From: Enterococcus diestrammenae
Lineage (GTDB): Bacteria; Bacillota; Bacilli; Lactobacillales; Enterococcaceae
Length of the DNA stretch: 64,000 nucleotides
Assembly (NCBI RefSeq): GCF_009933255.1
Contig: NZ_MAEI01000054.1
Location: 62,001-126,000, forward strand
Reading direction: 5' to 3'
Under the pieces are notes generated by a model. It did no database searches, was not told the origin of the DNA, and was given only the letters and a program-made list of their open reading frames with translations. Shown here piece by piece: positions 26,587 to 36,247 of the stretch. Both the position numbers and the translations under genes were made by a program. Within the stretch, counting starts at the first letter, position 1. Each line of letters opens with the position of its first letter.

Positions 26587-26892
26587 ATGAAAAAAAGCAA
26601 AAAATGGTTGAAAAAAGCTCGAGCATTCACTTTGGTGGAGGTGATGGTCGTTTTACTAATTATTGGTGTGTTGGTGATCATTTTGGTACCGAATGTTGGG
26701 ACAGCCAAAGACACCGCTGATAAGCGTAGCGGGAAAGCAGTGGTGCAGTTGGTTAATAATCAAAAAATGCTATATGAAGTAGAAACAGGAAATTCTGTAG
26801 TAGATTTGGATGAGTTAGTGGATGGTAAGTATATTACCACCGAACAACTGAAGGCTTACAATGATTATTTGGCGAAATACCCAAACCCATAG
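26587..26892 (+). CDS. comGC: Major competence pseudopilin ComGC
   Basis: The 101-residue prepilin has the type III signal peptide cleavage region ARAFTLVEVMVVLLIIGV (cleavage before F). The rest is a short soluble domain. It is processed by ComC and forms the pseudopilus shaft. It follows AAAGGAGAG and overlaps comGD by 32 bp. Confidence 0.95.
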   Translation: MKKSKKWLKKARAFTLVEVMVVLLIIGVLVIILVPNVGTAKDTADKRSGKAVVQLVNNQKMLYEVETGNSVVDLDELVDGKYITTEQLKAYNDYLAKYPNP

Positions 26893-27349
26893 AGCGTTTA
26901 CCCTAGTCGAAACCCTGCTCGTCTTAGCGGTGATCAGCTGTTTTAGTTTGTTGCCGGTGTTGGCAGTGAAGCGGTGGCAAGAAGAGTTAGCGGTGGCGCA
27001 CTTTTTCAGTCGCTTTGAGAAAATGCTGTTGGTTAGTCAGCAGATTGCGATTATTGAGAAATATAAGACGACTCTCACAGTTGATCGGGGAAATCGAATG
27101 GTCACATTTGCTACTATTGGAACTGATGGGAAAACCGGAAGTGATTTTGAAGAAGATTCTTTTTCTGAAATAATCATACCAGAGGCAATTTATTTCAAAA
27201 CGGCTACTAAAGCTAGGTTTACTTTCATCGCTCAATCGGGAAGTCCCAGTTCACTTAGCCATGTGTCCTTTTATCGCAAGGATAAGCCGATAACAGTTTC
27301 ATACCAAATACAGATGGGAAGTGCACGCTTTGAAAAAACAGTGGAATAA
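26861..27349 (+). CDS. comGD: Minor competence pseudopilin ComGD
   Basis: The 162-residue prepilin-like protein has the N-methylation motif HRAFTLVETLLVLAVISCF. The start ATG lies within comGC, so translation is coupled. It overlaps comGE by 29 bp. Confidence 0.9.
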   Translation: MIIWRNTQTHRAFTLVETLLVLAVISCFSLLPVLAVKRWQEELAVAHFFSRFEKMLLVSQQIAIIEKYKTTLTVDRGNRMVTFATIGTDGKTGSDFEEDSFSEIIIPEAIYFKTATKARFTFIAQSGSPSSLSHVSFYRKDKPITVSYQIQMGSARFEKTVE

Positions 27350-27659
27350 GGCTTATATGTTGATCGAGGCTTTGGTTGCTTTAGGGATGTTAGCCACCTG
27401 TGTCATGATTTATCAGGCAGGAACTTTGCAGCTGTTAGCTAATGAGCAAGAAAATTATCATCGGATTCGCTCAGCCCGCGTGTTACACGAAGAACTAAGA
27501 GAGTACCTGAAATATGATGGAGCTCTTGAGCGGGAGTTGATTTATGGCGAGGAGGTTTTTCAAGTCTTTTTTACGGAGGATAAGTGCTATGGCAAAGTGG
27601 TCAGCGACGCCTACGAATTGTCGATTCAAATGGACCCCACCGGCTTTTACGCTGATTGA
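27321..27659 (+). CDS. comGE: Minor competence pseudopilin ComGE
   Basis: The 112-residue protein has a prepilin-like hydrophobic N-terminus (AYMLIEALVALGMLATCVM). A GTG start at 27321, preceded by GATGGGA, is the best start. It overlaps comGD and comGF. Its small size fits ComGE proteins of lactic bacteria. Confidence 0.85.
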   Translation: MHALKKQWNKAYMLIEALVALGMLATCVMIYQAGTLQLLANEQENYHRIRSARVLHEELREYLKYDGALERELIYGEEVFQVFFTEDKCYGKVVSDAYELSIQMDPTGFYAD

Positions 27660-28074
27660 ATGTCTGCTGGCGTTGTTGGTGTTAGGGATGGCGCTGTTTT
27701 TTACAACGCCGCTGATCGAGACGACGATTCGAGCAGAGAAGCAGATGAGCAGTTATCGGGATCAAGAATTTGAGGTAGCGATGTTGCAGTTGGATTATGA
27801 GATGCGAGGTTTTAGATATTCTGAAAACTCACAAAATATACTGCGATACCTTGACAGTGATGGAAAGGTTGCCGATTTTCGCGTAGTCTCAGAGAATTTT
27901 GTTAAGACTTACAATCGCGGATACCATCCGTTAGTGACTAAAGTAACGCAAATTTATGTCCAAAAAACTAAAACAGCAGCAATGCTCACCTTTAGATGTA
28001 AAGACGGGAGGTTTCGTTATGCTAAAGTCCTTTTGGAGCCACCGCCTAAGATGGAAACCCTCGACACCCCTTAA
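27589..28074 (+). CDS. comGF: Minor competence pseudopilin ComGF
   Basis: The 161-residue protein has the prepilin motif PAFTLIECLLALLVLGMALF and the conserved ComGF region FRVVSENFVKTYNRGYHP or similar. ATG 27589 has GGAGGA 9 bases upstream, which decides against an earlier in-frame ATG. It overlaps comGE by 71 bp and comGG by 56 bp. Confidence 0.88.
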   Translation: MAKWSATPTNCRFKWTPPAFTLIECLLALLVLGMALFFTTPLIETTIRAEKQMSSYRDQEFEVAMLQLDYEMRGFRYSENSQNILRYLDSDGKVADFRVVSENFVKTYNRGYHPLVTKVTQIYVQKTKTAAMLTFRCKDGRFRYAKVLLEPPPKMETLDTP

Positions 28075-28417
28075 AGGGGGCATCATGTTGTCGGCTTTGG
28101 GAATTATTCTGGTGGTGAGTGGCTTGTTTTATATGGCAATCGAGAATCGCCAGCTGACGGCAAATGTCGCGGTGCGCACCCAAAGAGCCTATCGCGTACG
28201 AATCATGAAAGAGATGTTTTGGCATCACTACAAGCGTTTGCCGGAAGAAGAACGACCGGCCTCTGGGAAAATTGATTTTGCGGAAGGGTATCTGGAATTT
28301 GGCCCAGCCGTTGATACGAATCACAAAAAATTTAGAGTGAAGGTGATTCTTGATGGCCGCATTCACATTACGTACTATTCTGAAATAAAAAATGACCCAA
28401 ATCCGGAGAGCAAGTGA
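28019..28417 (+). CDS. comGG: Competence protein ComGG
   Basis: The 132-residue protein has one N-terminal membrane segment (GGIMLSALGIILVVSGLFYM) without a clear prepilin cleavage motif, as expected for ComGG. ATG 28019 follows GGGAGG at 7 bases. It ends the operon; a strong terminator follows. All seven comG genes are open, so the pilus apparatus looks intact. Confidence 0.82.
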   Translation: MLKSFWSHRLRWKPSTPLKGGIMLSALGIILVVSGLFYMAIENRQLTANVAVRTQRAYRVRIMKEMFWHHYKRLPEEERPASGKIDFAEGYLEFGPAVDTNHKKFRVKVILDGRIHITYYSEIKNDPNPESK

Positions 28418-28454
28418 CCTTCAAAAGAAACAGCTTTAAACACGCACTGACACA

Positions 28455-28498
28455 CAGGCGTTGACAAGGAAGATAGAACTCTTGTCGACGCCTTTTTG
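28455..28498 (+). terminator. Terminator of the comG operon
   Basis: AGGCGTTGACAAG (28456-28468) pairs with CTTGTCGACGCCT (28481-28493), a 13-bp perfect stem followed by T residues. Confidence 0.85.
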
Positions 28499-28629
28499 AC
28501 GAGGGTGTAACAGTCAGACTGTTCGCTGTTTCACAAAGAAAAACAAGGAAATTCGTTGATAAATCAGGGGAAATCAGCTAGAATTATACAGGTATACGAG
28601 TTGTTATAATGAAAAGATGAGGTGACCTT

Positions 28630-29637
28630 GTGTTCCCTGAAAAAATTGAAAAAAGTTTTGAGTTGAACCTTGAAGCAATCCAATTGTTGCAGAATGCGTT
28701 ACAGACGTCTTTTCTGGATGCTTACATCGAAAATGTCGAAAATCAATTGGATGATTATCAAGTCCGAGTGATGGATGGGCAACCCGATGAAGTGACGACT
28801 AAGCGCATCGAAAACTTGTACCAACAAATGCAAGAATTGCTATTGCAACCAGAGGAAATTCGCAAACTGTCGCAATTGTTACTCTTAAAAGGTAGCAAGA
28901 CGGAAAAACTGCAACCCAACCATCAGTTGACGCCTGACGGGATCGGGTTTTTATTCGTGTATTTATTGGAACAGTTGTATCCACAAGACAAACCATTGAC
29001 AGTCTTTGATCCAGCGGTGGGAATGGGAAATCTGTTATTGACAGCTTTGACCAATCTAACTCTGGCAAAGCGGACCGTTCGTGGCGTGGGTGTGGATAAT
29101 GATGAGACGCTTTTGGCTGTGGCGGCTGCTGATGCACAGTGGGCCCAAACGCAAGTGCAGTTGTTTCACCAAGATGGGTTGCAAGACTTGTTATTAGACC
29201 CTGTGGACGCGGTTATCAGTGATTTGCCAGTGGGTTACTATCCAGTGGACGAAAAGGCGCAGCGCTTTTTGACAGCAGCTGACAAAGGGCATAGTTATGC
29301 GCATCATTTGCTGATGGAGCAAGGGATGGCTTACGTCAAAGAAGACAGCTTTGGTATTTTCTTGGTGCCGGCGAATTTCTTGGCGACGGAGCAATCCACT
29401 TATCTTAAAAAACTGTTCACGGAAAAAGTTTACTTGCAAGGAATCATCCAATTGCCAGAGGAACTATTTTTCAATAAGGATTCCCAAAAGAGTATCATCT
29501 TGTTGCAAAATCATGGCGAACATGCCAAGCAAGCGCCGGAAGTTTTAGTGGCCCAACTAACGACTCTGAAAGATCCAACAAAAATTACCGAGTTCTTTAC
29601 ACAATTCGAAGACTGGAAAGCCTCGAATTTATCGTAA
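28630..29637 (+). CDS. YtxK-like class I SAM-dependent methyltransferase
   Basis: The 335-residue protein resembles adenine-specific N6 DNA methyltransferases (HsdM-like N-terminal helices, then VFDPAVGMGNLLLTAL as the SAM site). The catalytic N/D-PP-Y/F motif appears as SDLPVGYYP, so the consensus is altered. A GTG start after AGGTGA is used. The gene between comG and ackA is conserved in lactic bacteria and in Bacillus (ytxK). Its target is unknown. Confidence 0.85.
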   Translation: MFPEKIEKSFELNLEAIQLLQNALQTSFLDAYIENVENQLDDYQVRVMDGQPDEVTTKRIENLYQQMQELLLQPEEIRKLSQLLLLKGSKTEKLQPNHQLTPDGIGFLFVYLLEQLYPQDKPLTVFDPAVGMGNLLLTALTNLTLAKRTVRGVGVDNDETLLAVAAADAQWAQTQVQLFHQDGLQDLLLDPVDAVISDLPVGYYPVDEKAQRFLTAADKGHSYAHHLLMEQGMAYVKEDSFGIFLVPANFLATEQSTYLKKLFTEKVYLQGIIQLPEELFFNKDSQKSIILLQNHGEHAKQAPEVLVAQLTTLKDPTKITEFFTQFEDWKASNLS

Positions 29638-29673
29638 AACCAAACTACCAGACAATCGAAGGAGACCAATGAC

Positions 29674-30879
29674 ATGAGCAAAACAATCGCAATCAACGCC
29701 GGCAGTTCCAGTTTGAAATGGCAATTGTACCAAATGCCGACGGAAAACGTCATCGCTAAAGGTATCGTAGAACGAATCGGCTTGGAAGATTCGATCTTTA
29801 CGATTAAATATGGAGATGGCCAAAAATTTGAAACGGTAGAAAATATCAAAGACCATGAAGTTGCCGTTCAAATGTTATTGGACCATTTGATCGAATTGAA
29901 AATTATTCATTCTTATGAAGAAATCACTGGGGTGGGCCACCGGGTTGTAGCTGGTGGGGAAGCCTTCAAAGATTCCACGATCATCACTGACGAAGTATTG
30001 GAAAAAATTGAAGAACTGGCTGAATTGGCACCTTTGCACAACCCAGCCAATGCGATGGGGATTCGTGCCTTCCGCCATATTTTGCCAAATATCTTGTCTG
30101 TCGCTGTTTTTGATACGTCTTTCCATACGACTATGCCAGCTGTCAATTATATGTATAGCTTGCCAAAAGAATATTACACCAAATACGCTGCCCGGAAATA
30201 CGGCGCTCACGGAACCAGCCATCGTTTTGTTTCCCAACGTGCCATCGAATTTTTGAACAAACCAGCAGAAGAAACGAAGATTATCACTTGCCATATCGGT
30301 AATGGGGCTTCTATCACAGCTGTTAAAGGCGGGAAATCAGTGGATACTTCCATGGGCTTCACACCACTTGCTGGGGTGACGATGGGAACTCGTTCTGGGG
30401 ATATCGATGCTTCCTTGATTCCTTATTTGATGCGTAAAGAAGGCATTGATGATGTAAATGATTTCATCGATATCTTGAACAAAAAATCTGGGATCTTAGG
30501 CTTATCTGGGATTTCTAGTGACATGCGGGATGTCCAAAAAGCAGCAGCTAGCCACAATGACGATGCTGAATTGACTTTGGAAATCTACGCTGACCGGATT
30601 CGTAAATATATCGCTCAATACATCGCGGTGATGAATGGGGTAGATGCCATCGTCTTCACTGCCGGTGTTGGGGAAAATGCCGCTTATATCCGGGAAGCAG
30701 TCTTGAAACCAATGACTTGGTTTGGTATCAAACTGAATACTACAGTCAATAACTTGATCCATGGGGAAGAAGCTGAAATCACTGCTCCTGATTCGAAAGT
30801 GAAAGTCTTCGTGATTCCAACTGATGAAGAATTGGTAATCGCCCGTGACGTTCAACGTTTAGGTGCAAAATTGCGCTAA
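29674..30879 (+). CDS. ackA: Acetate kinase
   Basis: The 401-residue protein has the acetate kinase signatures [11 protein letters not shown] at the start and THRFVSQRA or similar near residue 180, with [16 protein letters not shown] near residue 230. It converts acetyl phosphate and ADP to acetate and ATP, the last step of heterofermentative energy gain. Codon use is clearly optimised compared with neighbours, consistent with high expression. A strong terminator follows. Confidence 0.96.
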   Translation: MSKTIAINAGSSSLKWQLYQMPTENVIAKGIVERIGLEDSIFTIKYGDGQKFETVENIKDHEVAVQMLLDHLIELKIIHSYEEITGVGHRVVAGGEAFKDSTIITDEVLEKIEELAELAPLHNPANAMGIRAFRHILPNILSVAVFDTSFHTTMPAVNYMYSLPKEYYTKYAARKYGAHGTSHRFVSQRAIEFLNKPAEETKIITCHIGNGASITAVKGGKSVDTSMGFTPLAGVTMGTRSGDIDASLIPYLMRKEGIDDVNDFIDILNKKSGILGLSGISSDMRDVQKAAASHNDDAELTLEIYADRIRKYIAQYIAVMNGVDAIVFTAGVGENAAYIREAVLKPMTWFGIKLNTTVNNLIHGEEAEITAPDSKVKVFVIPTDEELVIARDVQRLGAKLR

Positions 30880-30894
30880 TTTTGATAAATAGGA

Positions 30895-30943
30895 AAAACG
30901 ACGGAAAGCTGCTGAAACGCTTCAGTAGTTCCGTCGTTTTTTA
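30895..30943 (+). terminator. Terminator after ackA
   Basis: AAACGACGGAA (30896-30906) pairs with TTCCGTCGTTT (30929-30939), with an inner stem CTGCTGAA/TTCAGTAG, followed by a T-run. Confidence 0.85.
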
Positions 30944-30995
30944 TTGATTAAGCTAGCTTGGCTTTATGAAGGTGTTCCATTCGCAACCGTATTTG

Positions 30996-31340
30996 CTAGT
31001 TCTTATCCAACCATTTTTGCATGGATGCCTCGGTTTGGTTGGTGATGTCTTTTTGCAGATCTTCTTTGATATCATAGCCTTCTAAAAAAGCGTCAGCAAA
31101 AGCTGCTACATCGGTGCCAGTTACTTCTAGGACGTCTTTTTGTTCTTTGGCGCCCGCTTCGAATAAATCGATTAAATCATGAAAGAGACTGGTGTCTTTA
31201 CTTAGTGTCAAAGGAGCAATCTTAAATAAGTATTTTTGGATTTCTTGATAGACGATATGGTAGTCTTGGGGCAAAAGTTTGGCACGTTTTTGCAAGGCTC
31301 GCCAAGCTTTTTTATCCTGAAATGCATCTTGTAAGCCCAT
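30996..31340 (-). CDS. DUF1048-family protein, second copy
   Basis: The 114-residue, helical protein is similar to its upstream neighbour: both contain LLPQDY followed by a helix starting W/V-Q-E. They look like diverged duplicates. DUF1048 proteins are typically found in PadR-controlled operons and have no established function. It overlaps the upstream gene by 29 bp. Confidence 0.75.
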   Translation of the reverse strand: MGLQDAFQDKKAWRALQKRAKLLPQDYHIVYQEIQKYLFKIAPLTLSKDTSLFHDLIDLFEAGAKEQKDVLEVTGTDVAAFADAFLEGYDIKEDLQKDITNQTEASMQKWLDKN

Positions 31341-31698
31341 GTGAATTCCTCACCTTTCCTAGTTTTTTGGCAACGGTATCGTTTAATTGTTTGCGTAATT
31401 TGTCTCGGTAGTTTTTAGCCCCTTCGATTCGAGCGATTTCACTGATGAAATCATCGACATTTTCACCAATGACGCCACTGATTGGGAGGGCTTCGGCGGC
31501 ACTTTCTTCAAAAAGATGCAAGACTCCTTCTAAAATCGGATAGAGGTTGCGACCAGTAAAATCACTAAATTGCCAAATTTTTTGATTCAGTTCTTGCCAA
31601 GTCGTTTGGTAGTCTTGAGGTAATAAAGCTACGCGACGAGAGAGTTCTTTTTGCTTTTTAGTCATATCATTACCGGTAATTTTGTCATAAAGATTCAT
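31312..31698 (-). CDS. DUF1048-family protein, first copy
   Basis: The 128-residue protein begins MNLYDKITGNDMTKK, the usual DUF1048 opening, and has VALLPQDYQTTWQELNQ. ATG 31698 is chosen because AGGAGG ends 6 bases before it; an ATG at 31704 abuts the ribosome site. The last residues (about 110-128) are unlike the other copy and run through the overlap with the next gene. The function is unknown. Confidence 0.8.
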   Translation of the reverse strand: MNLYDKITGNDMTKKQKELSRRVALLPQDYQTTWQELNQKIWQFSDFTGRNLYPILEGVLHLFEESAAEALPISGVIGENVDDFISEIARIEGAKNYRDKLRKQLNDTVAKKLGKVRNSHGLTRCISG

Positions 31699-31708
31699 GG
31701 TCATCCTC

Positions 31709-32038
31709 CTATTTTTTGATTTTAGCTAATTGGTCTGAAAGAAAAACCCATTTTTTCCAAAAATCCTGTAGGCACTTTTCACCATCTGCGTTTAATCGAT
31801 AAAACTTACGGGCTGGTCCCAATTCAGATTTTCGTTTTTCAACAGTGACTAACTTCTTTTTTTCCAAACGTAGTAAGATGGTATAGACTGTGCCTTCTAC
31901 GATATCTTGAAAACCGAGGTCCACCAAAGTATTGGTGATTTCATAACCGTATGTTTCGCCACTATTCTGGATGACTTGCAGTACCACACCTTCCAAGACA
32001 CCTTTTAATAGCTCGGTCATTCCTTTCACAGCACTCAT
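31709..32038 (-). CDS. PadR-family transcriptional regulator
   Basis: The 109-residue protein is a PadR winged helix: ELLKGVLEGVVLQVI, ETYGYEITNTL, VEGTVYTILLRLEKKKLV and GPARKFYRLNADG. Such regulators repress their own operon and respond to small molecules or envelope stress. The start is uncertain: a GTG at 32029 has better spacing from AAAGGA. A large dyad lies over its promoter (32071-32124). Confidence 0.88.
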   Translation of the reverse strand: MSAVKGMTELLKGVLEGVVLQVIQNSGETYGYEITNTLVDLGFQDIVEGTVYTILLRLEKKKLVTVEKRKSELGPARKFYRLNADGEKCLQDFWKKWVFLSDQLAKIKK

Positions 32039-32070
32039 CCTTTCGTGAGTTGGTTTATTACTGAGTAGGA

Positions 32071-32124
32071 CTACATAATATTACAGAGTAGATAATCTGT
32101 CAACTACTTTGTAATGTTAAGTAG
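32071..32124 (-). promoter_or_regulatory. PadR operon promoter and paired operator
   Basis: On the minus strand TTGACA (32098-32103) and TATTAT (32075-32080) are exactly 17 bp apart. Two 21-bp arms at 32071-32091 and 32104-32124 are inverted copies with about four mismatches. Each arm is itself a dyad beginning CTAC and ending GTAG. This is a convincing PadR autoregulatory site. Confidence 0.75.
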
Positions 32125-32140
32125 GTGAAGGGTAAGAAAA

Positions 32141-32162
32141 AAGAAGAGGTTTTCCTCTTCCC
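32141..32162 (-). terminator. Minus-strand hairpin terminator, purpose unclear
   Basis: GAAGAGG and CCTCTTC form a 7-bp stem with a four-base loop (32143-32160). On the minus strand TTTTTT follows. It would shield the PadR operon from antisense read-through. Confidence 0.5.
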
Positions 32163-32262
32163 ATTATTATTATACTGCTTCTGGTGTGGAAAAAACAGTC
32201 TTGTTTTTGAGGTGGGGTGGGTGTAGACTGCAGACTCATCCTAGTGAAAGGACGTGGGGAAT

Positions 32263-34431
32263 TTGGCAGATGTCAGAAAACTTGAGGAGGCACGGCTGGC
32301 TTTCGTCTATGCCGAGTTAGTAAAGACGCAAAAACGACTGCAAGACTTGATTGCCACAAAAGACGCATCCGGCATGACTGATTTGGTGGCGATGGCTGGA
32401 GAAGTACGGCTAAATCATGACAATTTAGCGGATAATTTGGATACCTTTGCGAATATTGAAGCGTTGAACCGGCAAATTGATCAGTACAATTTGCAATTGG
32501 AAAGTAGCAAAAAGCAATTGGACAAAGTGGAACGGCTCTTGCCCAGTCCTTATTTTGGTAAGGTGTTGGTGGATTTTCTGGATGGGGAGCCACCAGAAGC
32601 CCTGTATATTGGAGTCAATGGTTTTACGGATGAGCAGGGGACAGATTTGATTTATGATTGGCGCTCGCCAGTGGCAGAATTGTTTTATAACAATCAGTTG
32701 GGAGCTTCTAGCTATCAAATTGATCAGGGGGAAGTGTCGGTAGCCATCGAAAAGCGGCGCCAATTACTGACGGAGTATGATTGTCTGATCAACTGGTTTG
32801 ATAGTGGTACGGCGATCCAGGATGATGTCTTGTTGGCTGCATTGGCTGAAGATACTTCTACCCAGATGAAAGACATCACAGCCACTATTCAACGGGAACA
32901 AAATCTGATTATTCGGGATACGAAACATCCGGTGGTTTTGGTCAATGGGGTCGCCGGGAGTGGGAAAACCTCGGCAATCATGCAGCGAATTGCCTATCTT
33001 CTCTATCGTAATCGAGGCCAGCTTAGTGCTGAAGAGATGTTGATCCTGTCGCCAAATCAGGCCTTTGGAAAATATATCGCTCAGGTCTTGCCTGCTTTAG
33101 GAGAAGCCAATCCGGTGACCTATACTTTACTCCAGTTGGTCAAAAAACTGATGGTATCTGGTGGCGCCGAGTTGGAAGATGAGACGGCGTATTTTAATCG
33201 GATTAGTGGAGGCGGCACGGTTGACCAGACTGGTATCACAGAAATTTTGCGATCACCGGCATTTTTGGAGGCATTGATCACTGAGAGGGATGAAACACCA
33301 CAGTTTCATGCCATTGGTCACAAAGGGAAGACGCTGATTACGGTGGCACATTTGGAGCGCCTTTACGCAGCTACCCCTTCGAATCGTCCCTTGCAGGAAC
33401 GAATTCAGGGGATGAAACTCCGACTGGCTCAGGAGTGGGAACGCCATTTGATTCGACAAAGCCGTAGCGAGCAGCTTCATCAGCAACTGCTGTCTTTGAC
33501 CGAGGAGCAACAACGAAAAATGATCGGCCACTTGCTGGAAGAAGCGGATGAAGAGTTATTAGAAGAATACAGCTTGCGGCTGTTACGGCGACGGTATCAA
33601 GGGGTGGTTCGTCAGATTCAGGAATTGGATTGGTTGGATGAAGAGGAACTGTTTGCCACTTATTTTCGTCAATCAGCCAAACAGGAGTTGCCTAGCAGGG
33701 GCAATCAAGGGGCTGAAATGCTGACAGTGGATTTGGCGATTGCTAAGTTGTATTTCCGTCATCACTTGATTGAGCCAATCCTAGTTCCTGACTTTAAGGT
33801 CATCATGGTGGATGAAGTCCAGGATTATTCTGCTGCGGCTTTGCAGTTCTTGCAGAGTTTATTTCCGAAAAGTCGCTTTACTTTGGTTGGGGATGAAAAT
33901 CAGGCGATTTTTGATTCCCATAGCCGTTTTATGACGATGATAAGTCTTTTTGGGGAGCAACGAGTGACATATTATCCCTTGGTAAAAAGTTACCGTTCCA
34001 GTGGTAATATCACGAGATTGTTTGGCTCATTATTGAAAGAGACGGATACTATTGAAATTCAGGGGATTCGACCGGCAGGAAGAGAAGTTGCCTGGTTAGA
34101 GTTGGCAAATGAGACCGATTTGCGGGAGGCCGTGTTAGCCTATGCCGCAAATCTACCAGAGGGTAATTTGACCATTTTAACAAAAACAGCCCAAGAGGCC
34201 CAAGATGTCGCATCCGTGTTTGCTGATCAGCCCCAGATTGCTGTCTATGCCATTCCTTTAGCCAAAGGTTTGGAGTTTGCAAATGTCTTGTTGGTGGCTG
34301 TTTCAAAAGCAAACTATCACCAAGGAAGAGATCGCCAGCTTTTGTACACGGGGATTTCTCGGGGGACGGAAACGGTGGGACTGATGTGGTCCGGCCAGCT
34401 TTCACCGTTGCTTAAAGGACAGGCTAATTAA
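32263..34431 (+). CDS. HelD-type SF1 helicase / RNA polymerase recycling factor
   Basis: The 722-residue protein has a charged coiled-coil N-terminus and the HelD-specific block DLIYDWRSPVAELFY near residue 130. SF1 motor motifs follow: Walker A GVAGSGKTSAIM, VDEVQDYSAAAL and VGDENQAIFD, with a late motif VYAIPLAKGLEF. HelD releases stalled RNA polymerase from DNA with ATP. A TTG start at 32263, ten bases after AAAGGA, is likely; a GTG at 32254 overlaps that site. Confidence 0.88.
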   Translation: MADVRKLEEARLAFVYAELVKTQKRLQDLIATKDASGMTDLVAMAGEVRLNHDNLADNLDTFANIEALNRQIDQYNLQLESSKKQLDKVERLLPSPYFGKVLVDFLDGEPPEALYIGVNGFTDEQGTDLIYDWRSPVAELFYNNQLGASSYQIDQGEVSVAIEKRRQLLTEYDCLINWFDSGTAIQDDVLLAALAEDTSTQMKDITATIQREQNLIIRDTKHPVVLVNGVAGSGKTSAIMQRIAYLLYRNRGQLSAEEMLILSPNQAFGKYIAQVLPALGEANPVTYTLLQLVKKLMVSGGAELEDETAYFNRISGGGTVDQTGITEILRSPAFLEALITERDETPQFHAIGHKGKTLITVAHLERLYAATPSNRPLQERIQGMKLRLAQEWERHLIRQSRSEQLHQQLLSLTEEQQRKMIGHLLEEADEELLEEYSLRLLRRRYQGVVRQIQELDWLDEEELFATYFRQSAKQELPSRGNQGAEMLTVDLAIAKLYFRHHLIEPILVPDFKVIMVDEVQDYSAAALQFLQSLFPKSRFTLVGDENQAIFDSHSRFMTMISLFGEQRVTYYPLVKSYRSSGNITRLFGSLLKETDTIEIQGIRPAGREVAWLELANETDLREAVLAYAANLPEGNLTILTKTAQEAQDVASVFADQPQIAVYAIPLAKGLEFANVLLVAVSKANYHQGRDRQLLYTGISRGTETVGLMWSGQLSPLLKGQAN

Positions 34432-34489
34432 AAAAGTCGACTTGCTTCCAGAGAATCACTTGGACTGCAGCCGAACGGGTAAATGCCAA

Positions 34490-34537
34490 TGAAAGAACCC
34501 TAAGCCCAACTAGTTGATTGAGCTTAGGGTTCTTTAG
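34490..34537. terminator. Bidirectional terminator between helD and capA-like genes
   Basis: AAAGAACCCTAAGC (34492-34505) pairs perfectly with GCTTAGGGTTCTTT (34522-34535). T residues follow on both strands. Confidence 0.8.
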
Positions 34538-34652
34538 TTGGCGTTGACTGGTTCCACTACATCTCGATGGATTTACCGGAAACAAGACCAACTGGCTTTC
34601 TAATTCTGCTACAACTTTAGAGCGAGCCGCCTCTGTTTTCTTCTGATCAATG

Positions 34653-36047
34653 TTAGCCAGCTTCTCCGGCTTTCTCGACTGTGCTCGAGGAAGTGTTGCC
34701 GGTTATTGCAGTTGTTGTTTTGCCAGCGTCATCGCTGCTAGCGGAGGTGGTTTGTGGTGATTCGGTGATATTACTCTCCGGCCACTTTAAATCCAGTAAA
34801 GCCATCATTTCATGATAGGCGGTTTCGATCCGTTGCCGTTTTTCTGCCGGTACTTGGTCAGCGTAACGACCTTTTGGCAGGTAGTCCTCGGCCAAATAAA
34901 CTTGGTAGTCATAGGCTTGATTGACAGTACCATCTTGAGTATAGGTTACCCCTTCAATCGGTTCTTTGGAGACCCAAGTTGGGTGGGGGAGGATGTTGGA
35001 AATCGTCGTTTTATCCCCTTTTTTGGTCAGCTCTAACTCCATCAGCACGCCCCGTTCGCCCCAGTAATTTTGGATAGTTTCGTAGCGCTGGTTGGAAAGT
35101 AGATTCCCCATAGAGTAGATGATAAATTTTTGTTGGCCATCTTTTTCGATAATTTCTGTGGGTTCGGCAACGTGGGGATGACCGCCGAAAATGATATCGG
35201 CTCCTAAATCGATCATTTTGCGATAGGTGCTTTGTTGTTCTTCGGTAGGTGCCAGGGCATATTCAGTTCCCAGCTGAGGCATCACCACGGTGATATCCGC
35301 CAACTCCTCAGCTTTTTGAAGGTCGGCGGCGACTTTTTCCATATTCAAATCATGGAGGTATTTGTCGTAGTCAGCTTGACTGAGGTTGTTTTCCATCCCA
35401 TTGAAACCATAAGCGTAAGCCAATAAGGCCACTTTGATGCCGTTGATTTCTTTAATCAGGATATCATTTTGCCCTTCAGGATTGACGCCAATCGTAGCGA
35501 TGTCAGCTTTTTCAAAGGCTTTTGCGGTATAGTTTAAACCCTCAAGACCGGTATCCAAAATATGGTTGTGGGCGAGATCGACGACGTCAAAGCCGGCTTT
35601 TTGGATGCTCTTGACGACATCTTCGGGGGCGTTGAACATGGGAAAACCACTTAAGGGGTAAGCAGGGTTGATGGTTCCTTCAAAATCCCCTAGACAAAGA
35701 TCTGCACGATCCATGACGGTTGCTAGCTGTTCAAAGTCGTTGTCCAAGTCATAGCGTTTTTCGCCGTCGTTGTAGGCGCCACCAAAAACGACGTAATGAT
35801 ACAGCATATCGCCACTGGCGGTGATGGTAGCTTTGGTTTCCGTTGTTTCAGGAGTTTTTGCTTTGTCAGCGGAAGTGGAATCTTGGGTTTTTGGCGCTGT
35901 CTCAGGTAAGGTCCGAATTGGTTTATTCGGCTGGGAGGTAGCAAAGTAAAAGCCCAAAGGTGAGCAGATCAATAAAAGTGAAGCGATCCAGAGCATGATT
36001 TTGGTGCTGGTTTTCAATTTGAGGTGATGATGTTGCTGACGATTCAT
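34653..36047 (-). CDS. CapA-family (PGA_cap) metallophosphoesterase-like protein
   Basis: The 464-residue protein has an N-terminal membrane anchor (about 15-35), a proline/threonine linker and a PgsA/CapA domain. In that domain ASGDMLYH, LGDFEGTIN, LAHNHILDTG and FGGHPHV are the metal-site motifs. The C-terminus is a serine/threonine-rich tail. CapA takes part in poly-gamma-glutamate synthesis, but no pgsBC genes are nearby, so another role at the cell surface is likely. ATG 36047 follows GGAGG. Confidence 0.85.
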   Translation of the reverse strand: MNRQQHHHLKLKTSTKIMLWIASLLLICSPLGFYFATSQPNKPIRTLPETAPKTQDSTSADKAKTPETTETKATITASGDMLYHYVVFGGAYNDGEKRYDLDNDFEQLATVMDRADLCLGDFEGTINPAYPLSGFPMFNAPEDVVKSIQKAGFDVVDLAHNHILDTGLEGLNYTAKAFEKADIATIGVNPEGQNDILIKEINGIKVALLAYAYGFNGMENNLSQADYDKYLHDLNMEKVAADLQKAEELADITVVMPQLGTEYALAPTEEQQSTYRKMIDLGADIIFGGHPHVAEPTEIIEKDGQQKFIIYSMGNLLSNQRYETIQNYWGERGVLMELELTKKGDKTTISNILPHPTWVSKEPIEGVTYTQDGTVNQAYDYQVYLAEDYLPKGRYADQVPAEKRQRIETAYHEMMALLDLKWPESNITESPQTTSASSDDAGKTTTAITGNTSSSTVEKAGEAG

Positions 36048-36247
36048 AGTTTCCTCCAAAAATTGCGACCTAATTGCTTGTTCTTTTATCTTTTTCTACA
36101 GTCTAAAGGAGATGGCTCAGAGATAAAAGGGGAATCCTATTAAAATTAACCTATTTTTCACAAAATATTCGCAATAGTGTGTAAACAGGTCCCTTTTTTA
36201 GAAAGTCAGTGTTAAAATGAGTGCTCATAGGTAGAGGAGGTGGCCAG

